Shown here: piece by piece, positions 13,077 through 20,317 of the stretch
Numbering within the stretch: the first letter of the stretch is position 1
Layout: every line of letters starts with the position of its first letter
From: Vicinamibacteria bacterium
Lineage (GTDB): Bacteria > Acidobacteriota > Vicinamibacteria > Vicinamibacterales > 2-12-FULL-66-21
Direction: 5' to 3'
Length of the DNA: 20,317 bases
Assembly (NCBI GenBank): GCA_025937075.1
Contig: JAICSD010000017.1
Coordinates: 1 to 20,317 of the forward strand
The notes under the pieces: model-generated
What the model saw: only the letters and a program-made list of their open reading frames with translations
Told to the model about the DNA's origin: nothing
The model's database searches: none
Position numbers and translations under genes: made by a program

Positions 13077-15854
13077 ATGTCCGCCCCTTACCAGCGCTCG
13101 GTTCCGGACCTCGTCACCGACCTTCACACCGACGGGTCGCGAGGCCTTTCCGACGCGGAAGCCCGCGCGAGGCTCGAGCGCTACGGTGCCAATCAACTGA
13201 CGCCCGAGCGCCCCGTCCCGGCATGGCGCAAGTTCCTGGCGCAGTTCCAGGACCTCCTCGTCATCCTGCTGTTGATCGCGACAGCGATCTCGGCCCTCCT
13301 CTGGATGTACGAACGCGACGCGGCGCTCCCGTACGAGGCGATCGCCATCAGCGCCGTCGTGCTCCTCAACGCGGTGCTCGGGTTCATTCAGGAAGAGCGC
13401 GCCGAGTCCGCCGTGGCGGCGCTGCGGCAGATGGCCGCGGCGCACGCGCACGTGATCCGCGACGGCGCCGTGTGCAGCATTCTTTCAGCGGACGTCGTTC
13501 CCGGCGATGTGATCGCGGTGGAGGAAGGTGACACGATTCCGGCTGACGCGCGCGTCATCCAGTCGACGGCGCTGCAGACGGCCGAAGCCGCGCTCACGGG
13601 CGAGAGCGTTCCCGTCTCGAAGGATACCGACGCAATCACGGGTGAAGCCGGGCTCGGCGACCGCTGCAACATGATCTACAGCGGCACGTCCGTCACGTAC
13701 GGACGCGGACGCGCCCTCGTCGTCGCGACGGGCATGCAGACGGAGATGGGCCACATCGCCGGCATGTTGTCGCGAGTTCCAACCGAGACCACGCCCCTTC
13801 AGAAGGAACTCGATCGTGTCGGCCGGCTGCTCGGCCTCATCGTCATCATCATTGCCGTGGTGATGATCGCGACGATCGTGCTCGTCGAGCACGTTCGCGG
13901 ACTCTCCGCGTTTCTCGACGTCCTGATCCTCGGCGTGGCGCTCGCGGTGGCGGCGGTTCCTGAGGGGCTGCCAGCCGTTGTCACCGCCGTGTTGTCGCTC
14001 GGTGTGCAGCGCATGGCACGCCGGAACGCGATCGTCCGGCACCTCAGCGCGGTCGAGACGTTGGGATCGGCTTCAGTCATCGCGTCCGACAAGACAGGAA
14101 CGCTCACCAGGAACGAGATGACGGTACGGGAGGTGGCGACCGCGAGCGGGCAGGTGTTCGTGAGCGGCACGGGCTATGCGCCCGCCGGCGACGTTCGCTC
14201 GGATGCAGGGCCCCTTTCCGGCGATCTTCGCGTCGAGCTGGAACGCGCGCTCGCCGTTGCCGATCGTGCGAACAACGCGTCACTACAGGAGCGCGGCGGA
14301 TGCTGGTCGGTGCAGGGCGATCCAACGGAGGGCGCCCTGATCGTGGCGGCCAGGAAGGCGGGATTGCGGGGCGAACAGCTCGAGCGCCGCTTTGCGCGCG
14401 TCGGTGAAGTGCCGTTTTCATCGGAACGGAAGCTGATGAGCACCATCCATACCGACGCGGAAACCGAAGGGCGCGTCCTGGTCTTCACGAAGGGTGCGCC
14501 GGACGTGCTGCTCGCACGCTGCACCCACGAGATCGTGGGTCCACAATCGCGCCTGCTGACGGACGACCGCCGTGAGGCGATTCTCGCGATGAACGATGCG
14601 CTTGCGGGTCGCGCGCTGCGCACGCTCGGTGTCGCCTTTCGAGCGTCGACCGACGGCACGCTGACCGCGGACGACATCGGCGAACATCTCGAGCGCGATC
14701 TCGTATTCGCGGGCTTGATCGGGATGATCGATCCGCCGCGCGACGAAGCCAGAGCCGCGGTGCGCCGTGCGAAAGAGGCAGGCGTCCGGCCCGTGATGAT
14801 CACAGGCGATCATCCACGCACGGCCGCGGTGATCGCCCAGGAGTTGGGACTGGTCGATCGGCCGCATGCCACGACCGGCGACGAGCTCGAACGCATGTCG
14901 GACGATGCCCTCGAACAGACCGCGCAGAACGTGTCGGTCTACGCACGGGTGAATCCGGAACACAAGCTGAGAATCGTGCGGGCGCTCCAGCACCACGGCG
15001 CCGTCGTCGCCATGACGGGGGACGGCGTCAACGATGCGCCGGCGCTCAAGACGGCGGATATCGGCATCGCGATGGGCCTCGCCGGAACCGACGTCTCCAA
15101 GCAGGCCGCGGACATGGTGCTGGCCGACGACAACTTCGCGACGATCGTTGCCGCGATCGAGGAAGGCCGCGCGATCTTCTCGAATATCCGCAAGTTCCTC
15201 CGCTATCTTCTTTCGTCGAACATCGGCGAGGTGATGACGATGTTCTTCGGTGTCGTGTATGCGAAGCGCCTCGGCCTCGAGCCGCAGGGCGATGCCGTGG
15301 TGCTTCCGCTCGTCGCGACGCAACTGCTCTGGATCAACCTCGTGACGGACGGCGCACCGGCGCTCGCACTGGGCGTCGATCCGGTGGCGCCGGGCCTGAT
15401 GCACCGGCCCCCGCGTCCCGTCGGCGAGCGCGTCGTGACCGGGCGCATGTGGCGCGGCATCTTCGTCGTGGGCGCCGTGATGGCGGTCGGAACGCTGTCC
15501 GTACTGGATGCGGCATTGCCGGGCGGGCTGATCGAGGGCACGGGCAACCTGCGTCACGCGCAGACGATGACCTTCACGACGCTGATGCTGTTTCAGCTGT
15601 TCAATGTGTTCAACGCGCGCTCGGACGACGTCAGCGCATTCCGCGGAGCGTTCACGAACGGATGGCTGTGGGGGGCGGTGGGGCTCTCGGTCGTGCTGCA
15701 GATCCTGGTCGTCTACATACCGCCGCTGCAGCGCGCATTTTCAACGGAGCCGCTGACGGCCGGCGACTGGCTCGCGTGCACTGTCGTCGCGAGCACCGTT
15801 CTGTGGGCGCGTGAACTGCAGAAGCTGGTGCAGCGGCGGCGATCTTCCGCCTGA
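13077..15854 (+). CDS. P-type cation-transporting ATPase, type II (Ca2+-ATPase-like)
   Basis: 925 residues, full length for bacterial type IIA/IIB pumps. In order: a cation-ATPase N-terminal domain (GLSDAEARARLERYGANQL), helices M1-M2, the actuator loop TGES (174-177), M3-M4 with PEGLP at 295-299, and the phosphorylation site DKTGTLT with D338. Next are the nucleotide-binding KGAPDVLL, MITGDH, the hinge TGDGVNDAP at 647-655, and M5-M10. M6 carries NLVTDGAPALALG. M4 PEGLP and M6 NLVTDG are typical of Ca2+ or Mn2+ pumps (SERCA-like), but Na+ or K+ cannot be excluded. It would export the cation from the cytoplasm at the cost of ATP. No Shine-Dalgarno is visible; an inverted repeat abuts the ATG. 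The last codons and the stop lie inside the second copy of the palindromic repeat. Confidence 0.94.
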   Translation: MSAPYQRSVPDLVTDLHTDGSRGLSDAEARARLERYGANQLTPERPVPAWRKFLAQFQDLLVILLLIATAISALLWMYERDAALPYEAIAISAVVLLNAVLGFIQEERAESAVAALRQMAAAHAHVIRDGAVCSILSADVVPGDVIAVEEGDTIPADARVIQSTALQTAEAALTGESVPVSKDTDAITGEAGLGDRCNMIYSGTSVTYGRGRALVVATGMQTEMGHIAGMLSRVPTETTPLQKELDRVGRLLGLIVIIIAVVMIATIVLVEHVRGLSAFLDVLILGVALAVAAVPEGLPAVVTAVLSLGVQRMARRNAIVRHLSAVETLGSASVIASDKTGTLTRNEMTVREVATASGQVFVSGTGYAPAGDVRSDAGPLSGDLRVELERALAVADRANNASLQERGGCWSVQGDPTEGALIVAARKAGLRGEQLERRFARVGEVPFSSERKLMSTIHTDAETEGRVLVFTKGAPDVLLARCTHEIVGPQSRLLTDDRREAILAMNDALAGRALRTLGVAFRASTDGTLTADDIGEHLERDLVFAGLIGMIDPPRDEARAAVRRAKEAGVRPVMITGDHPRTAAVIAQELGLVDRPHATTGDELERMSDDALEQTAQNVSVYARVNPEHKLRIVRALQHHGAVVAMTGDGVNDAPALKTADIGIAMGLAGTDVSKQAADMVLADDNFATIVAAIEEGRAIFSNIRKFLRYLLSSNIGEVMTMFFGVVYAKRLGLEPQGDAVVLPLVATQLLWINLVTDGAPALALGVDPVAPGLMHRPPRPVGERVVTGRMWRGIFVVGAVMAVGTLSVLDAALPGGLIEGTGNLRHAQTMTFTTLMLFQLFNVFNARSDDVSAFRGAFTNGWLWGAVGLSVVLQILVVYIPPLQRAFSTEPLTAGDWLACTVVASTVLWARELQKLVQRRRSSA

Positions 15855-15867
15855 AGGCGGAAGCCAC
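15844..15867 (+). repeat. Palindromic REP-like repeat, copy 2
   Basis: The 24 bases are identical to 6235-6258 and in the same orientation: stem CTTCCGCC, loop TGAA, stem GGCGGAAG, then CCAC. The ATPase TGA (15852-15854) falls in the loop, so the repeat supplies the last codons (Ser-Ser-Ala) of the pump. Both copies sit at gene 3' ends. Confidence 0.75.
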
Positions 15868-15957
15868 TGGAGTGATATTCCTCGGCCGCCGCTGCGGTGA
15901 CGCGAGCCGCGCGGGGCGTGCGCGATGTATCATGACCGCCACTCCGGAACAATATCG

Positions 15958-17322
15958 ATGAGGTTCGAGCGCCATCATTCGGCGTTGATCGTTGCGTCCT
16001 TGATCACCGTGGCGTCTTTCGTCGGGGCGACCGTTTATACGCAGAACCGTTTGGTACGGCTCGATGCGCTGTCGTCGACGATCGAGACGGACGCCGTGCC
16101 GAGCACCGAATATCTCTCGAGCGCGGCCGTGCGTCTCACGCGATTGAGCCAGTTGCTGGATGACGCAGGGACGGGACGTCTGCGCCCATCAGCCGCGGCG
16201 GCGGCGGCCACCGAGGTGGACGCGCTCGATGCCGATGTCGCCGCGTACTTGCACCTGGAGCCGCTCGCCGGCGAGAACGAGTTCTGGGCGTCCCTCCGCA
16301 CCGACGTGTCCACAGCCGTCCAGCTCGTTCGCGCGGCTCTCGATCAGGAGAAGCGCGACATCGCGTCGCCCGATCTTGGCAGCGGCGGCCGTGTGGACGA
16401 GGCGCTCGATCGTGCGGTGCGAACCGTCCTGGCGACGCTCAACTTCGACATGCGGCAATCGGAGCGGATGGCGCGGGACGTGCGGCAAGTGCGTCTCGCG
16501 ACGCTTCGCATGGTCATCCTGCTCGACGGCCTCTCGACGGCGATCGCTGTGGTGGCCGTCATCATCGCCTACCGCGCGTCGCGCCGGCACGATCAGCTGC
16601 TCCAGGAACACAACGCGCTGCTGAGCGCACGCGTCACGGAGCTGGATCGGTTCGCCGGCCGCGTCGCGCACGACGTGCTCAGCCCTCTGGGGACGATCTC
16701 GTCGGCGCTGGCGCTGCTCGGGCAGTCGTGCGACGAGCCCAGCCGTCCTTTCATCGATCGCAGCAGCCGCGCACTGCATCGCGTGCAGCAGCTCGTGCAG
16801 GGGCTGCTGACGTTCGCGCGTGCCGGTGCCCGCCCGGATCCGACGGCCAGGTGTTCAGTGAACAGCGTCCTGGCGAGCATCGTGGCCGATTCTGCGGACG
16901 CCGCTGAGAAACACGGCATCGATATCACGGTTCAGAGCACCGGGCCCGTGATAGTGCCATGCAGCGTCGGCGTGATCACGAGCATCGTCCAGAACCTGGT
17001 ACGAAATGCGATCAAGTACATCGGCGATCGGCCGCTCAAGCGCATCGTCGTTCGCGCTCGCGCGAACGATACGGTCGCGCGGCTCGAGGTCGAGGACACG
17101 GGGCCGGGCATTCCGGCGGAGTCACAGGAGACGATCTTCGAACCGTTCGTTCGCGTGTCGCGCGGCCCCGTGGGCGGTACCGGCCTCGGGCTCGCGACCG
17201 TGAAACGGCTGGTGGAGGCTCACGGCGGCAAGGTCGGCGTGCAGTCGAAACCGGACGCGGGTTCGTTGTTCTGGGTGGAGCTGCCCGTGGCGTCCGGCGA
17301 CGCGGCCGGCGGTACTCAGTGA
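15958..17322 (+). CDS. Membrane sensor histidine kinase, orphan
   Basis: 454 residues from ATG 15958; GGAA lies about 10 bases upstream, and an in-frame ATG at 15925 would add 11 poorly fitting residues. There is a membrane helix at about 8-28, an outer region of roughly 150 helical residues with no recognised ligand domain, and a second helix around 182-205 ([21 protein letters not shown]). The HisKA box is [18 protein letters not shown] with phospho-acceptor H238. The ATPase domain has NLVRNAIKY (N350), DTGPGIP (D380), IFEPFVR and [18 protein letters not shown], all intact. The outer part resembles four-helix chemosensory modules. No response regulator is encoded nearby, so the partner lies elsewhere. 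Its stop overlaps the convergent sigma-factor stop by 7 bases. Confidence 0.92.
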   Translation: MRFERHHSALIVASLITVASFVGATVYTQNRLVRLDALSSTIETDAVPSTEYLSSAAVRLTRLSQLLDDAGTGRLRPSAAAAAATEVDALDADVAAYLHLEPLAGENEFWASLRTDVSTAVQLVRAALDQEKRDIASPDLGSGGRVDEALDRAVRTVLATLNFDMRQSERMARDVRQVRLATLRMVILLDGLSTAIAVVAVIIAYRASRRHDQLLQEHNALLSARVTELDRFAGRVAHDVLSPLGTISSALALLGQSCDEPSRPFIDRSSRALHRVQQLVQGLLTFARAGARPDPTARCSVNSVLASIVADSADAAEKHGIDITVQSTGPVIVPCSVGVITSIVQNLVRNAIKYIGDRPLKRIVVRARANDTVARLEVEDTGPGIPAESQETIFEPFVRVSRGPVGGTGLGLATVKRLVEAHGGKVGVQSKPDAGSLFWVELPVASGDAAGGTQ

Positions 17323-18557
17323 AGCGCGCGACGGCGCTGCTGCAGGAACTCGCGTTCCGCTGTGTTGGAGGTGAGCGCGATCGCCGAGTCGTACGCGAGC
17401 GCAGCTTCGCTCATGCGTCCGAGCCGGCGCAGCAGATCCGCGCGGACGGCATGAAACAGATAGTACCGAGGCATGTCGAGCCCATCGACAATCGTGAGCG
17501 CCGCGTGCGGACCAGCAACCTCGGCGAGTGCCACCGCGCGGTTGAGCGCCACTACAGGCCCTGGCGCGATCGCAACGAGCTGATCGTAGAGCTGCAGGAT
17601 CTGAGGCCAGTCGGTGGCGTCGGCAGTGTGCGCATCGCTGTGCACTGCGTTGATCGCCGCCTGAATCTGATATGGCCCGGGCCGGTTCAGACGAAGGCAT
17701 CGGCGAACGAGTTTCTGACCTTCGGCGATGAGCGCGCGATTCCATCGCGCGCGATGCTGATTGGCGAGCAGGACGAGATCTCCTTCGCGCGTGACGCGTG
17801 CGGCTCGCCGCGAGTCCACCAGCAGCATCAAGGCGAGCAGGCCCATGACTTCGGGCTCGTCCGGCGCCAGCTCCGTCAGCACGCGTCCGAGCCGGATGGC
17901 CTCCGCACAGAGATCATCGCGAACGAGACGCTCGCCGGACACCGCCGTGTAGCCCTCGTTGAAGATCAAGTAGACGACGGCGAGAACGGCGCCGAGGCGC
18001 CCGGGCAGCTCCTCGTGGCCAGGCACACGGTAGGGAATCCCTGCGTCGCGAATCTTTCCTTTCGCCCGAACGAGCCGCTGCGCCATCGTCGCTTCAGGTA
18101 CGAGAAACGCGCGCGCGATCTCCGCGGTGGTGAGACCTCCGAGCAGCCGAAGCGTCAACGCGACCTGCGCCGGCGCGGCAAGGGCCGGATGACAGCACGT
18201 GAAGAGCAGCCGCAGGCGTTCGTCCATCACCGCGCTCTCCTCGTCCGGTTCGTCACGGGACTGCAGCCACGCGGCATGCGCATGGCGTTCATCGCGCGAG
18301 GCCTCGCGCCGGAGCCGATCGATCGCGCGGTGCCGCGCCGTGGTGATGATCCATCCCGCGGGACTCGCCGGTAGCCCCGTCGCTGGCCAGCGCTCGACCG
18401 CAATCGTGAACGCGTCCTGGACCGCTTCTTCCGCTGCATCGATGTCGCGGAAATAACGGACCAGGACCGCCACCGCGCGCCCGTACTCTTCGCGAAACAC
18501 ACGCTCGATCCCGGACGCCGTCAGCGCGGGGATGCCAGGCTCAGTGTTCGGTTTCAT
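17316..18557 (-). CDS. ECF-type sigma factor, ECF42-like, with C-terminal extension
   Basis: 413 residues from ATG 18557. Sigma region 2 covers about 18-85 ([53 protein letters not shown]) and sigma region 4 about 113-172 ([40 protein letters not shown]). The remaining 240 residues are the long helical, TPR-like extension typical of ECF42 ([54 protein letters not shown]). In this group the extension, rather than an anti-sigma factor, is thought to control activity, and a DGPF/YCII gene accompanies it. That partner lies directly upstream and overlaps the start by 17 bases. The target genes are unknown. Confidence 0.92.
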   Translation of the reverse strand: MKPNTEPGIPALTASGIERVFREEYGRAVAVLVRYFRDIDAAEEAVQDAFTIAVERWPATGLPASPAGWIITTARHRAIDRLRREASRDERHAHAAWLQSRDEPDEESAVMDERLRLLFTCCHPALAAPAQVALTLRLLGGLTTAEIARAFLVPEATMAQRLVRAKGKIRDAGIPYRVPGHEELPGRLGAVLAVVYLIFNEGYTAVSGERLVRDDLCAEAIRLGRVLTELAPDEPEVMGLLALMLLVDSRRAARVTREGDLVLLANQHRARWNRALIAEGQKLVRRCLRLNRPGPYQIQAAINAVHSDAHTADATDWPQILQLYDQLVAIAPGPVVALNRAVALAEVAGPHAALTIVDGLDMPRYYLFHAVRADLLRRLGRMSEAALAYDSAIALTSNTAEREFLQQRRRALH

Positions 18558-18894
18558 CGCGAAGCGGCCGGACCTCGATCGGCAGCGTGGTGGCGCGCGC
18601 AAGCCGGCGTCCCCATTCGAGCGCCGCGTCCAGATCGTCGGCTCTCACGACGCAGAAGCCGCCGATGTGTTCCTTGCCCTCGACGAATGGACCATCGGTG
18701 GTGAGCACGTCACCGTTCTTGACGCGCACGACGGTCGCCGTGCTCGTCGGATGCAGCCCGCCGGCGAAGACCCACGCGCCCGCGGCCTTCATCTGCTGCC
18801 GCACGGCGGTCACCTCGCGCATGATGGGTTCGAGCACCTGCGGGGGCGGCACATCGCCGTCGGGTTGATAGATGCTGAGCAGATATTGCTTCAT
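18541..18894 (-). CDS. DGPF/YCII-domain protein, ECF42 partner
   Basis: 117 residues. The YCII-like fold reads [13 protein letters not shown], then [21 protein letters not shown], then [32 protein letters not shown]. The family-naming DGPF motif is present. ATG 18894 has GAGGA about 7 bases upstream; the open frame reaches back to 19149 but has no domain there. Its stop lies 17 bases inside the sigma-factor gene, so translation is coupled. YCII proteins are related to muconolactone isomerase-like folds with unknown activity here. In ECF42 loci such genes are also reported as part of the regulon. Confidence 0.9.
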   Translation of the reverse strand: MKQYLLSIYQPDGDVPPPQVLEPIMREVTAVRQQMKAAGAWVFAGGLHPTSTATVVRVKNGDVLTTDGPFVEGKEHIGGFCVVRADDLDAALEWGRRLARATTLPIEVRPLRDETEH

Positions 18895-18914
18895 CGTCCG
18901 TCCTCTTGCGCGCT

Positions 18915-18933
18915 CGCCGGCGCCATGCCGGCG
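18915..18933. other. 7-bp hairpin in the leader of the DGPF-sigma unit
   Basis: CGCCGGC (18915-18921) and GCCGGCG (18927-18933) are perfect complements around a 5-base loop. On the minus strand this lies about 20 bases upstream of the DGPF ATG and just ahead of its ribosome binding site. TATAGA (minus strand) just outside it could be a -10 box. In GC-rich DNA a 7-bp stem may be chance. Confidence 0.25.
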
Positions 18934-19014
18934 GCTCTCACCCTCTATACGAAGAGGATCGCGCGAGATCGACACTGAAGCCTCGCATGGAAGAGCTTGG
19001 GGCCCGATATCCGG

Positions 19015-19042
19015 CTGACACATTCCTACATGGGAATATAAT
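19015..19042 (+). promoter_or_regulatory. Promoter and putative operator of the arsR unit
   Basis: CTGACA (19015-19020), a 16-base spacer and a perfect TATAAT (19037-19042). Between the boxes lies an inverted repeat, ATTCC (19022-19026) and GGAAT (19033-19037), with a 6-base spacer, as expected for a repressor site. Transcription would start at or beside A19049, the first base of the ArsR start codon. Confidence 0.6.
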
Positions 19043-19048
19043 CGCCTA

Positions 19049-19375
19049 ATGCCTCGCGCCGCGACTACCGCGGACGTCTTCAACGCCATCGCCGAATCGC
19101 GCCGGCGCGACATCCTCGTCTTCCTGACGCCGCACGAGCGTCCGGTCACGGATATCGTCTCCGCGCTGGGGCTCGGTCAGCCGTCGGTCTCCAAGCACCT
19201 GAAGGTGCTTCGGGAAGTGGGGCTCGTGGACGTGCGCCGCGAGGGGCGCCAGATGTTCTACCGGACAAATGCAGCCGCCATCCGTCCACTGCACGAGTGG
19301 ACGCAGACCTTCGAACGGTTCTGGCGGAATCAACTGATTCGTATCAAGGAACAGGCGGAAGGAGGACAGCCATGA
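19049..19375 (+). CDS. ArsR-family transcriptional regulator
   Basis: 108 residues, normal for the family. The winged helix reads DVFNAIAESRRRDILVFLTP, then SALGLGQPSVSKHLKVLREVGLV, then RREGRQMFYRTN. The metal-binding ELCVCD-type motif of true ArsR/SmtB sensors is absent, so it is a non-metal member of the sort paired with AHSA1 proteins. There is no Shine-Dalgarno before the ATG, and the predicted transcript begins at the ATG itself. It overlaps the next gene by 4 bases (ATGA) and heads the three-gene unit. It is probably autoregulated through the ATTCC/GGAAT site. Confidence 0.93.
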   Translation: MPRAATTADVFNAIAESRRRDILVFLTPHERPVTDIVSALGLGQPSVSKHLKVLREVGLVDVRREGRQMFYRTNAAAIRPLHEWTQTFERFWRNQLIRIKEQAEGGQP

Positions 19376-19833
19376 GCCTGACGGTTTCCACGCTGGAAGA
19401 TCTCACCCTGACTATCACCCAGGAGATCGACGTGCGCGCCTCGGTGGAGACGACGTTCGATGCGTTGCTCGAGCAACTGGGTCCGTCGAACCAGACGCTG
19501 GAAGGCCAGCCGCTCTCCCTCGTGATCGAACCGCGGCCCGGCGGGCGCTGGTTCCGCGATCTCGGCCAGGACAACGGCCATCTCTGGGGACACGTGCAAG
19601 CGATCAAGCGTCCGACTCTGTTGGAGATCACGGGGCCGCTGTTCATGTCCGCGGCCGTCGTGTCGAACGTGCAGTACCGGCTCGCGGAGGTCGGCGGCGG
19701 CACCCTGATTACATTCCGCCACTCGGCGTTCGGCTTCGTGCCGGACGAATATCGGACGGGGATTCAGCGTGGATGGGCGTCGATGCTCGAACGCGTGCGG
19801 ACGCAGGCGGAATCCCGCACGATCGCTCACTGA
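19372..19833 (+). CDS. SRPBCC / AHSA1-like protein
   Basis: 153 residues of the START/Bet v1-like fold common beside ArsR genes. Motifs: LTITQEIDVRASVETTFDAL, then RPGGRWFRDLGQDNGHLWGHV, then PTLLEITGPLFMSAAVVSN, GGGTLITFRHSAFG and a last helix IQRGWASMLERVR. Such proteins hold a hydrophobic ligand in a cavity or resemble the Hsp90 activator Aha1; the ligand is unknown. ATG 19372 overlaps the ArsR stop, with GGAGG about 8 bases upstream, so translation is coupled. ArsR-AHSA1-DinB is a recurring bacterial set whose function is not established. Confidence 0.88.
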   Translation: MSLTVSTLEDLTLTITQEIDVRASVETTFDALLEQLGPSNQTLEGQPLSLVIEPRPGGRWFRDLGQDNGHLWGHVQAIKRPTLLEITGPLFMSAAVVSNVQYRLAEVGGGTLITFRHSAFGFVPDEYRTGIQRGWASMLERVRTQAESRTIAH

Positions 19834-19849
19834 CGAGAGGAGCTCGATC

Positions 19850-20317
19850 ATGTCGATTATCGAAGGCTTGCTGCAGGAGCTGGATCAGGAGGCGCAGACG
19901 ACGCGCCGCGTGCTCGAACGAGTCCCGGCGGATCGCCTCGGGTGGAAACCGCATGACAGGTCGATGTCGCTCGGTCAGCTCGCGCTGCACGTCGCGACCA
20001 TTCCTGGCGCGATCGCAGAGATCTCGCAGACATCGCCCTGTCCGATTCCGCAGTTCACACACCCGAGCGCCTCGAGCGCGGAGGAGCTCGTCCCCGCGCT
20101 CGAGCAAAGCGTGGCTCGCGCGAAGCAGATCCTTGGCGGAATGGATCCCGCATCGCTCTCGAACATGTGGCGCATCGTCGACGGCGACAAGGAAGTGCTG
20201 GCGCTCCCGGTCGGCACGGTGCTGCGCTCGATCATGCTGAATCACTGGTACCACCATCGCGGGCAGCTCGCGGTATACCTGCGGCAGCTCGAGGTGCCCG
20301 TTCCGTCGATGTATGGA
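19850..20317 (+). CDS. DinB-like metal-dependent protein, 3' end cut by the window
   Basis: 156 residues are visible, with no stop before the window edge; probably fewer than 20 residues are missing. The four-helix DinB fold is clear: an N-terminal helix, GWKPHDRSMSLGQLALHVAT and SIMLNHWYHHRGQLAVYLRQ. The metal triad would be H47, H132 and H136. Family members include thiol-dependent transferases and damage-inducible proteins; the substrate here is unknown. ATG 19850 has AGAGGAG about 8 bases upstream. It follows the AHSA1 gene by 16 bases in the same operon. Confidence 0.9.
   Translation, partial: MSIIEGLLQELDQEAQTTRRVLERVPADRLGWKPHDRSMSLGQLALHVATIPGAIAEISQTSPCPIPQFTHPSASSAEELVPALEQSVARAKQILGGMDPASLSNMWRIVDGDKEVLALPVGTVLRSIMLNHWYHHRGQLAVYLRQLEVPVPSMYG

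Noticed and set aside
14418..15557. 379-codon minus-strand frame across the ATPase gene
   Set aside because: Composition is typical of an antisense shadow, and the ATPase frame is complete and motif-rich.
16959..18374. 471-codon plus-strand frame across the kinase end and the sigma factor
   Set aside because: It crosses two genes with clear domains, has no motif of its own and is rich in Arg, Gly and His.
18558..18602. Upstream start for the sigma factor
   Set aside because: It adds 15 Arg/Ser-rich residues inside the DGPF gene with no ribosome binding site; ATG 18557 fits the family start.

Overview
The window is GC-rich, densely packed bacterial chromosome. It most likely comes from an Acidobacteriota genome, perhaps Vicinamibacteria-like. 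The main reasons are a PadR regulator paired with an 875-residue ADOP-type (acidobacterial duplicated orphan permease) protein that has no ATPase partner, a Ser/Thr kinase with a TolB-like/TPR tail, and an ECF42-type sigma factor with its DGPF partner. This taxonomic call is inference from gene content. I saw no rRNA, tRNA, CRISPR array, transposase or phage gene.

Layout. 1-294: 3' end of a small membrane protein gene. 367-3339 (-): ADOP permease preceded by its PadR regulator, with a long inverted repeat over the PadR promoter. 3470-7554 (+): Ser/Thr kinase, PPC/DUF296 protein, and a GT2 glycosyltransferase carrying an apparent remnant of a methyltransferase. 7567-12413 (-): a same-strand run of stress-type genes. 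In transcription order these are a small CxxxCPH protein, a sigma-54 activator (XylR_N/V4R-AAA+-Fis), a short HPF/RaiA-like protein, a tandem UspA, a 65-residue membrane protein, a PAS protein with a four-cysteine tail, a 43-codon ORF and a VOC protein. 12623-17322 (+): a second HPF-like protein, a type-II P-type cation ATPase and an orphan histidine kinase. 17316-18894 (-): ECF42-like sigma factor and DGPF/YCII protein. 19049-20317 (+): ArsR regulator, AHSA1/SRPBCC protein and a DinB-like protein cut by the window end.

The most interesting unit is 8.8-13 kb. A ligand-sensing sigma-54 activator lies between two HPF-like genes and next to UspA, a small membrane protein and a cation ATPase. One HPF gene has a plausible -24/-12 promoter just upstream. 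This suggests a signal-controlled ribosome-hibernation or stress regulon; the gene order and motifs are visible, the function is inferred. Other points are a palindromic repeat found twice at gene ends, a 9-bp inverted repeat touching the ATPase start codon, a probably leaderless ArsR transcript, and small genes hidden under longer spurious frames.
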